Below, piece after piece: positions 57,230 through 64,000 of a DNA stretch of 64,000 nucleotides; position 1 is the stretch's first letter, and the number at the start of each line of letters is the position of its first letter. The stretch is from Bifidobacterium felsineum. GTDB lineage: Bacteria > Actinomycetota > Actinomycetes > Actinomycetales > Bifidobacteriaceae. Below the pieces are notes generated by a model, which had not been told where the DNA came from, did no database searches, and saw only the letters and a list, made by a program, of their open reading frames with translations. The DNA lies in assembly GCF_002802915.1 (NCBI RefSeq), contig NZ_PEBJ01000003.1, positions 301,726 through 365,725 of the forward strand. The letters run 5' to 3'. The position numbers and the translations under genes are program-made.

Positions 57230-58471
57230 CTATATAGAGAGTGCTTCTCTCAGTCGCCCGGAAGCCTGCACCTTCATCGGGCGCGCACTGGTTCTGGCGG
57301 CGAGCCCGGCATCCAGCAGCTCTCCGATATACTTTCTCGCGCTCTGTTTGGAGAGCCCAAGATGATATGCGGCATCGTCCAACGACAGATATTTCGACGA
57401 ATCGAACAGTTCCTCCTGCACAATGGAATACAGCAGATCAATAGCATTGGGCGACAACCCGTGTTGTTCAGCAATCCGCTTGCAGATATCGCTGCTCTTG
57501 CCAAGCCGATCCACCTTTTCGCCCAGCTCGTCAATCAATTCACTTTGCGCCTTTTGAATGAAACCAAGCATCGTGTTCACGAAAAATGTGAGTTCCCCGC
57601 AGTTCAGCTTATCCTCTGCTTCCGTGAATGCCTTGTAATAGGCATTCTTGTTCTCCGCAATGATTCTTGATAGCGATAGCACGGTCGGCATAGTGAGATC
57701 GTGATTCAAGTACAAGGCAAGCAGGTAACGGCCTGTTCTGCCGTTGCCATCGTAAAACGGGTGCACGTATTCGAATAGAAAATGGGACATAATTGCGGCC
57801 AGCACATGCGGTATCTCATCGGATTCGACCAGATGAATCATGTCAGCAAGCAAGGCACTGATGTTTCCTTCGCCTTTGACACCGCTATGAATTGGCGTTC
57901 CATGCGGGCCAAGCACTTCCACATCGCTTTTCCGGAAGAGCTCACCGTCCGGCTTGTCCTTTTGAGCAATCTCATCCAATGCCACTTTGTCATATATGTC
58001 GCGAATATCCGCGATTCCCAACGGCAGCGTGGCGTCTTTGTCAGTGAGGTTCAGGTAGAGTTTCGCAAACTCACTGAATCTCGCCTTGGATTTATCGCCC
58101 TCTGCCCTAGCTTTTTCCGCGGTCTCCACCGCACGCTTGATTTCCTTACGCGTGCTGCGCACACCTTCCATCTCATTGGTGGCGAGTAGCTCCTCGCTGA
58201 TGGAATGCCTGATGTAGTCCCAACGCATCACCCCCGGTATCTGGTTCCACAGCTTTGACACGAGCCGCTCAGCGAGGAGTATGCGTTCCATAAGCAAGGT
58301 TGTTTCCCGCGGCATGGCGGTAAACAATTCCCCCAATGGAGTGATGATTCCCGTACGGAACGTGGAATCGGCATCGAGACGTTGCCGGGCAAGCCGTTCA
58401 TGGTTGTTATACGAATCATTCGATCTATCGGCATGGAATAGCCGCGCCAAACTTCTATATTTCATCCCCAT
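57230..58471 (-). CDS. Fic-family protein (AMPylator type), class II with N-terminal inhibitory helix
   Basis: Transfers AMP or another nucleotide to a protein hydroxyl. The catalytic Fic motif HPFYDGNGRTGR lies at about 236-247 and is complete, including His, Asp/Gly and both Arg. An inhibitory motif TNEMEG at about 97-102 fits the [S/T]xxxE[G/N] rule and precedes the core, so this is class II, autoinhibited. The C-terminal 100 residues contain a winged helix (YLSLDDAAYHLGLSKQSARKYI), giving possible DNA binding. The protein has 413 residues. The start is ATG 58471; a perfect palindrome lies 30-52 bases upstream and could be its own operator. The MNT gene follows. Confidence 0.92.
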   Translation of the reverse strand: MGMKYRSLARLFHADRSNDSYNNHERLARQRLDADSTFRTGIITPLGELFTAMPRETTLLMERILLAERLVSKLWNQIPGVMRWDYIRHSISEELLATNEMEGVRSTRKEIKRAVETAEKARAEGDKSKARFSEFAKLYLNLTDKDATLPLGIADIRDIYDKVALDEIAQKDKPDGELFRKSDVEVLGPHGTPIHSGVKGEGNISALLADMIHLVESDEIPHVLAAIMSHFLFEYVHPFYDGNGRTGRYLLALYLNHDLTMPTVLSLSRIIAENKNAYYKAFTEAEDKLNCGELTFFVNTMLGFIQKAQSELIDELGEKVDRLGKSSDICKRIAEQHGLSPNAIDLLYSIVQEELFDSSKYLSLDDAAYHLGLSKQSARKYIGELLDAGLAARTSARPMKVQASGRLREALSI

Positions 58472-58500
58472 AATGCCGATTGTCTTCCTCAGAAAGATGT

Positions 58501-58523
58501 TTAGTTATAGAAACTATAACTAA
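58501..58523. promoter_or_regulatory. Perfect 23-bp palindrome upstream of the Fic gene
   Basis: Ten-base arms TTAGTTATAG and CTATAACTAA flank AAA. It lies 30 bases from the Fic start within the 190-base divergent region and is too AT-rich for a terminator. The likely role is an operator for the Fic protein's winged helix or another local regulator. Confidence 0.65.
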
Positions 58524-58585
58524 ATATCGGAATTTGGTCAATGGATTGTATGTAGATGATAATAAATATACTTTTGCGTCATAAA

Positions 58586-58624
58586 TTAACCATGTTGTGA
58601 TTACCTTAATCGTGATATGGTTAA
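58586..58624. promoter_or_regulatory. Inverted repeat upstream of the DUF234 ATPase gene
   Basis: TTAACCAT (58586-58593) and ATGGTTAA (58617-58624) are exact inverted copies. The 23 bases between hold the direct repeat TGTGAT / CGTGAT. It ends 37 bases before the ATPase ATG, where an operator would overlap the promoter. Confidence 0.5.
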
Positions 58625-58661
58625 GTGTGGCATTGTTATTTGGTGATATGAAGGAGCTGGA

Positions 58662-60083
58662 ATGTTCATCGCGCGTGAGCATGAGTTGCAAACACTGGAA
58701 CGACTGTATGCCAGCGATTCCTTTGAAATGGTGGTGCTGTATGGCCGACGGCGCGTGGGCAAGACCGCTTTGATTGACGAATTCGTCAAGGATAAAGACA
58801 CCTTATATTTCACCGCGATACAGCAAAGCGCGAAGCTGAATCTCGAGGACTTCTCCCGCACGGCACTGAGATTCTTCGGCATGCCTGATTCAATGCCAGC
58901 GTTCGGCAGTTGGTCTTCCGCGCTACGATTCGTGGCGCAGCAAGCCGCTGAATCCAAGCGCCGCTTCGTATTCGTATTCGATGAATTCCCGTATGCGGCA
59001 GCTGCTGAGCCGTCGCTGCCATCCATCATGCAAATCGCCATCGATCACGGGCTGCTGAGCACGAATGTGACCATGATTCTCTCCGGAAGCAATGAAGGAT
59101 TCATGGAAAACGATGTACTGGGCCGCAAGAGCCCACTGTACGGTCGACGCACCGCGCAGATCAGGCTCCTGCCGTTCGATTACGTGGATGCGGCCAAGTT
59201 CCTGCCCTCTACCGACCCATATGACCTAGTGAACTATTACGCCGCATTCGGCGGCACACCGTATTATCTGGCCCGCATCAACGAATCGGAAGGCTTCGAG
59301 GCCAATGTGTTGCAACTCATGTTCGACAATCTCGGGCCTCTTCGCGAGGAGCCGATGATGATGCTGCGCCAGGAGCTCCGTGAGCCTGCAGCATATTACT
59401 CCGTGCTGCAATCCATAGCCGCCGGTAATTCTTCACCGAAGCTCATCGCCGAACACGCCGGCGTGGACTCCGATGGGGTCAGTAATTATCTGAAGACGCT
59501 AACGTCTTTACGCATCATCGAGCGCATGGTGCCGTTTGGCGACAATCCCGAGAAATCACGCAAGGGTATGTATGTAATCGCAGATCCGTTCTTTGCATAC
59601 TGGTTCCGATTCGTTGGGCGCAATATGAGCATCATCGAAACCGGAATCAGCGAGCGGGTCGCTCGAAAACTCGCTTTCGGGCCGGCATTCGAGACTTACG
59701 TAGGCCAGCAATTCGAGACCATTTGCCGGCAATGGCTTGTACGCGCCAACGCGAACGACATGCTCCCCTTCATCGCGACGCAGTTCGGCAAATGGTGGGG
59801 TAACGATCCAATAGCACGAGAGCAGACCGACATCGATGTGATCGCCGCGAATCCGCAAGACAAGCAGCTACTTCTCGGCGAATGCAAATGGCGGAATGCC
59901 TTCAACGAGACGGAAGCCTTGGAACGATTGCACCGCCGCGCAGCACTCATCCATGGATATTTGCCAGGCAATACGAAATTCATGCTCTTCACCAAGAACC
60001 CCGTGAGCGAAGCCACCCGGAACCGCTACCTACACGACGACTCCACCGAACTTATCACCGCGGAAAGCATGTACACGCGTTAG
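58662..60083 (+). CDS. STAND-like AAA+ ATPase with C-terminal DUF234/PD-(D/E)xK domain
   Basis: Archaeal-type ATPase family. An N-terminal P-loop domain has Walker A YGRRRVGKTAL near 27-37 and Walker B FVFVFDEFPYAA near 103-114. A winged helix (GVDSDGVSNYLKTLTSLRIIER near 266-287) links to DUF234. Near 388-408 the string TDIDVIAANPQDKQLLLGECKW supplies the D...ExK core of a PD-(D/E)xK nuclease fold. The protein has 473 residues. GAAGGAGCTGG precedes the ATG at 58662. It is divergent from the Fic gene across a region with two palindromes. Members are common on mobile or defence-like islands; the real function is unknown. Confidence 0.88.
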   Translation: MFIAREHELQTLERLYASDSFEMVVLYGRRRVGKTALIDEFVKDKDTLYFTAIQQSAKLNLEDFSRTALRFFGMPDSMPAFGSWSSALRFVAQQAAESKRRFVFVFDEFPYAAAAEPSLPSIMQIAIDHGLLSTNVTMILSGSNEGFMENDVLGRKSPLYGRRTAQIRLLPFDYVDAAKFLPSTDPYDLVNYYAAFGGTPYYLARINESEGFEANVLQLMFDNLGPLREEPMMMLRQELREPAAYYSVLQSIAAGNSSPKLIAEHAGVDSDGVSNYLKTLTSLRIIERMVPFGDNPEKSRKGMYVIADPFFAYWFRFVGRNMSIIETGISERVARKLAFGPAFETYVGQQFETICRQWLVRANANDMLPFIATQFGKWWGNDPIAREQTDIDVIAANPQDKQLLLGECKWRNAFNETEALERLHRRAALIHGYLPGNTKFMLFTKNPVSEATRNRYLHDDSTELITAESMYTR

Positions 60084-60154
60084 TACATTACAGGGTCGCC
60101 GGCGTCTCGATCCGCCATACCATTGCCGAACCATGCACCGTAAGGTCATGCAAA

Positions 60155-60193
60155 AGTGGGGCGGCGGAACCGTTGAAGTTCCGCCGCCCCACT
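60155..60193. terminator. Bidirectional terminator between the ATPase gene and rmlA
   Basis: Sixteen-base perfect arms, AGTGGGGCGGCGGAAC and its complement, with a seven-base loop. GTTTTAT follows on the plus strand and TTTT on the minus strand. Confidence 0.85.
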
Positions 60194-60237
60194 GTTTTAT
60201 GTGCGATTTACGCGCAGACTATTTGCTTCCCTGAGAA

Positions 60238-61140
60238 TCAGTATTCGTTGGGGATGAGCACTACCTTGCCGTCGGCCACGTCTTTGAGGTGTTTGCCGTA
60301 GGGGCTCTTGCCGTAGCGCTGGGCGGATTCGAGGAGCTCTTCCTTGCTAATCCAGCCGTTCTCGTACGCGATCTCCTCGACGATGGCGATGGGCAGACCC
60401 TGGGCGCGCTGCACGGTGCGCACGAACTCGCCCGCCTCGTACAGGGAGTCCATGGTGCCGGTGTCCAGCCAGGCGTAGCCGCGGCCAAGCGTACGCACGT
60501 TGAGGGAGCCGTCCTCGAGGTACATCTTGTTGAGGTCGGTGATCTCCAGCTCGCCACGGGCGGAGGGCTTGACCTGCTTGGCGAACTCGGTGACACGCTC
60601 ATCATAGAAGTACAGGCCCGTCACCGCGTAATGCGACTTCGGCTGAGCAGGCTTCTCCTCGATGGACACAGCTTTCTTGTTCTCGTCGAACTCCACCACG
60701 CCATAGCGCTCAGGATCATCCACATAGTAGCCGAAGACGGAAGCGCCCTCGCCGTTCTCCGCCTTGGCGACGGCCTTGCGCAGCGTGGCGCCCAAGCCGT
60801 TGCCGTAGAAGATGTTGTCACCGAGGACAAGGGCGCAGGGTTCGCCGTCGATGAATTCCTCGCCGAGGATGAACGCCTGGGCCAGGCCGTCCGGGCTGGG
60901 CTGCACCTTGTAGCTGAAATGCACACCATAATGAGAGCCGTCACCGAGGAGCTTCTCGAAGTTGGGCAGGTCCTTCGGCGTAGAGATGATCAGGATGTCA
61001 CGGATGCCCGCGAGCATCAGCACGCTCAGCGGGTAGTAGATCATCGGCTTATCATACACCGGCAGCAACTGCTTCGACGTCACCGTCGTCAACGGGTAAA
61101 GACGGGTACCGGAACCGCCTGCAAGAATGATGCCCTTCAT
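60238..61140 (-). CDS. rmlA: Glucose-1-phosphate thymidylyltransferase
   Basis: First step of dTDP-L-rhamnose synthesis. The nucleotidyl-transfer signature is [13 protein letters not shown] near 6-18, with KPMIYYPLS near 31-39, GDNIFYG near 111-117 (metal Asp), [22 protein letters not shown] near 155-176 and [10 protein letters not shown]. Length 300 is normal for RmlA. The ATG at 61140 follows AAGGAGAACAGACA and lies 12 bases after the rmlCD stop. It is the last gene of the minus-strand rmlB-rmlCD-rmlA operon. Confidence 0.96.
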   Translation of the reverse strand: MKGIILAGGSGTRLYPLTTVTSKQLLPVYDKPMIYYPLSVLMLAGIRDILIISTPKDLPNFEKLLGDGSHYGVHFSYKVQPSPDGLAQAFILGEEFIDGEPCALVLGDNIFYGNGLGATLRKAVAKAENGEGASVFGYYVDDPERYGVVEFDENKKAVSIEEKPAQPKSHYAVTGLYFYDERVTEFAKQVKPSARGELEITDLNKMYLEDGSLNVRTLGRGYAWLDTGTMDSLYEAGEFVRTVQRAQGLPIAIVEEIAYENGWISKEELLESAQRYGKSPYGKHLKDVADGKVVLIPNEY

Positions 61141-61152
61141 TGTCTGTTCTCC

Positions 61153-62607
61153 TTACTTGGACAGTTCCTTGGCCACGTAGGTTTTGAGGGTTTCCTCCCA
61201 GTCGGCGGGCGTGTAGCCGGCCTCGCCGATCTTCGTGAGATTCAAGGCGCTGTGGGTGGGGCGCGGGCTGACCGGGTTCTTCGCGTTGGCGAAGTACTCG
61301 GCCGTCGAAATCGGCTTGACCTTGCTTCCGTTGCCGTTCGTCAGGTCGAACACCTCAGCGGCGATTTCCGCCCAGGATTTCACCGCTCCGGAACCCGTCA
61401 GATTGTAGGTGCCGTACGGGGCGTGGGAATCGAGCAGATGGAAGATGGCCTCGGCCATATCCTTGGTGAACGTGAGACGACCAAATTGGTCGTTCACCAC
61501 GGTCACCTGGTCCAGCTTGTCCTCCGGATCATTGACGCGGTTGGACAGCGTCATCATGGTCTTCACGAAATTATGCCCCTCACCGATCACCCAGGAGGAA
61601 CGCAAAATGTAATGCTCGGGAGCGTTCGCCACCGCGATATCACCCGCCGCCTTCGTCTGACCGTACACACCCAACGGGGCGAACGCCTCCGTCTCCGTAT
61701 GCTCCTCGGCGGTGCCGTCGAACACATAATCCGAGCTCACATGCACCAGCGTGATGTGATGCTCCCTCGCCACCCTGGCCAGCAATGCCGGGCCCTGCGC
61801 GTTCGCCTTCCACGCGACAGGACGCCCCTCCGGGGTCTCGGCCCTGTCCACGGCCGTGTAGGCGCCAGCGTTGATGATCGTCCCGTACAGGCTCCAATCA
61901 TACCTGTCGTACGCAGCAGGGTCGGAGAAATCGAACTCGTCGATATCCGTATACTCGAAGCCCTCCAAGTGATGCGCCTCCGCGTAGGCGCGGATCGCAT
62001 GGCCCAACTGGCCGTTGCAGCCCGTCACCAAAGTGCGCTTCGGAGCCATCGGCTTCGCATCCCTCAACATCGGATGATGCAAATCGGCCTCGCTGCGCTC
62101 CGACTCCTCCAACGGAATCGGCCACTCGATAGCCAGCTCCGGGTCCGCGAGGTTCACGAACGTATAGGTTTTCTTCTGCTCCAGGCTCCAATGCGCGTTC
62201 ACCAAGTACGTGTACACGGTCCCATCGGCCAACGCCTGGAAGCTGTTGCCCACGCCACGCGGCACATAGATCGCCTTCGACGGGTCCAACCGGGTCGTAA
62301 ACACCTGACCGAAGGATTCGCCCGGCCTGAGATCCACCCACGCGCCGAAGATCTCACCCGCCGCGATCGAAATGTACTTGTCCCACGGCTCCGCATGAAT
62401 GCCACGCGTCACACCCTTCGTCGCATTAAACGAGATGTTGTTCTGCACCGGACCGAAATCAGGCAGACCCAGCTTCAGCATCTTTTGACGCTGCCAATTC
62501 TCCTTGAACCAACCACGATTATCACCATGCACCGGCAGATCAAACACCAGCAAACCCGGAATATTCGTCCTGGCGACCCTCAAATCCTTCTCAAACTCAA
62601 ACGACAT
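61153..62607 (-). CDS. rmlCD: Fused dTDP-4-dehydrorhamnose 3,5-epimerase and dTDP-4-dehydrorhamnose reductase
   Basis: One polypeptide for the last two steps of dTDP-L-rhamnose synthesis. The RmlC half (about 1-185) is a cupin with HGDNRGWFKENWQ, the catalytic His in RGIHAEPWDKYIS, and VPRGVGNSFQAL. The RmlD half (about 193-484) has the Rossmann motif VTGCNGQLGHAI near 193-204, HVSSDYVFDG, the YGQTKAAGD catalytic Tyr/Lys and a SPRPTHSALN end. There is no frameshift at the joint (DAKPMAPKR). The fusion keeps the two enzymes equimolar and occurs in bifidobacteria and some other actinobacteria. The ATG at 62607 has AAGGAG upstream. Confidence 0.95.
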   Translation of the reverse strand: MSFEFEKDLRVARTNIPGLLVFDLPVHGDNRGWFKENWQRQKMLKLGLPDFGPVQNNISFNATKGVTRGIHAEPWDKYISIAAGEIFGAWVDLRPGESFGQVFTTRLDPSKAIYVPRGVGNSFQALADGTVYTYLVNAHWSLEQKKTYTFVNLADPELAIEWPIPLEESERSEADLHHPMLRDAKPMAPKRTLVTGCNGQLGHAIRAYAEAHHLEGFEYTDIDEFDFSDPAAYDRYDWSLYGTIINAGAYTAVDRAETPEGRPVAWKANAQGPALLARVAREHHITLVHVSSDYVFDGTAEEHTETEAFAPLGVYGQTKAAGDIAVANAPEHYILRSSWVIGEGHNFVKTMMTLSNRVNDPEDKLDQVTVVNDQFGRLTFTKDMAEAIFHLLDSHAPYGTYNLTGSGAVKSWAEIAAEVFDLTNGNGSKVKPISTAEYFANAKNPVSPRPTHSALNLTKIGEAGYTPADWEETLKTYVAKELSK

Positions 62608-62709
62608 GATCGAAAACTCCTTACCTCATTCCCTTTACGAAACCTGAAAACCCCGTGAGCGACACCATACGGGAATCGGGAACACACGCCCCGAGCCCAT
62701 AGACGCGAA

Positions 62710-62746
62710 GGGAGGGGCCCCGGGAACACCCCGGCAATCCCCTCCC
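62710..62746 (-). terminator. GC-rich hairpin between rmlB and rmlCD
   Basis: GGGAGGGG (62710-62717) and CCCCTCCC (62739-62746) enclose a second CCGGG/CCCGG pair. No T-run follows on the minus strand, so it more likely tunes expression of rmlCD-rmlA than ends transcription. The 145-base gap has no gene. Confidence 0.5.
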
Positions 62747-62752
62747 GACGGT

Positions 62753-63778
<1,026 letters not shown>

Positions 63779-64000
63779 TTATCCTACTGCGGCGCATTCC
63801 TCGAGGCCCAATAAGTTCAAACACTGTATATACGTTCTTCACACACACGTTATGCACATTTAGCCGACGCAGCCGCTCTCCTCTCCCCTCCCATTTCTCA
63901 AGCAATCGCGGTCTGATATCCCCAATAGCCGATAAGGGCGGTTATGTCAGATTTCCTGTGTTCCTGTTTGGTGTTTTTTGTGGGGGTCTGGCGTGAGTTC

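Overview
The window is high-GC actinobacterial DNA and fits Bifidobacterium, most likely the B. longum group. The grounds are the Fn3/MoxR/DUF58/transglutaminase/PP2C/FHA operon that bifidobacterial literature calls PFNA, the deoR-galT-galK operon beside a UPF0210/UPF0237 pair, an RmlC-RmlD fusion, actinobacterial-type rpoB-rpoC, and several TTG/GTG and apparently leaderless starts. Species assignment is recognition from gene content, not a database match.

Layout. (1) 1-13.1 kb, + strand: PFNA-type operon. It holds a giant membrane-anchored Ig/Fn3 protein (its start lies left of the window), a MoxR ATPase, a DUF58 protein, a membrane transglutaminase-like protein whose catalytic triad is replaced, a PP2C phosphatase, a variant leucine-rich-repeat protein and an FHA protein. 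The cognate Ser/Thr kinase is expected just left of the window. (2) 13.2-21.0 kb, - strand: rpoC and rpoB, followed by an AT-richer zinc-ribbon gene. (3) 22.4-28.3 kb: membrane protein and mutY, divergent trmL, a 178-bp nested palindrome, UPF0210 and ACT-domain genes, and an MFS exporter. (4) 28.7-32.0 kb: galactose operon deoR-galT-galK, with divergent pyrD to 33.5 kb. (5) 33.7-50.1 kb, all - strand: old yellow enzyme, class A PBP, Crp/GlxR-type regulator, lipoate ligase, a 21-bp phased repeat array, leuB, an S9 oligopeptidase, an App1-like phosphatase, gcvH, a DUF4012 protein, NudC, an alpha/beta hydrolase and a DUF4916 protein. (6) 50.2-53.4 kb, +: thioredoxin, a G5/transglycosylase wall protein, and a Wzz-BY-kinase fusion. 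(7) 53.5-60.1 kb: accessory, AT-richer segment with an unknown small protein, two coiled-coil surface proteins, a solitary MNT nucleotidyltransferase, a Fic protein and a divergent DUF234 ATPase. (8) 60.2-63.8 kb, -: dTDP-L-rhamnose operon rmlB-rmlCD-rmlA, probably the edge of a polysaccharide locus.

How the parts work together. The first operon reads as a Ser/Thr-phosphorylation module (phosphatase, phosphopeptide reader, ATPase and surface sensor). The DUF4012 protein, the BY-kinase and the rhamnose genes point to surface polysaccharide. The lipoate ligase, an orphan GcvH and an old yellow enzyme may form a lipoate-dependent redox set. The least explained items are the 21-bp phased array at 39.6 kb, the nested palindrome at 24.8 kb, the Fic/MNT/ATPase island with its two palindromic operators, and the pseudo-transglutaminase.
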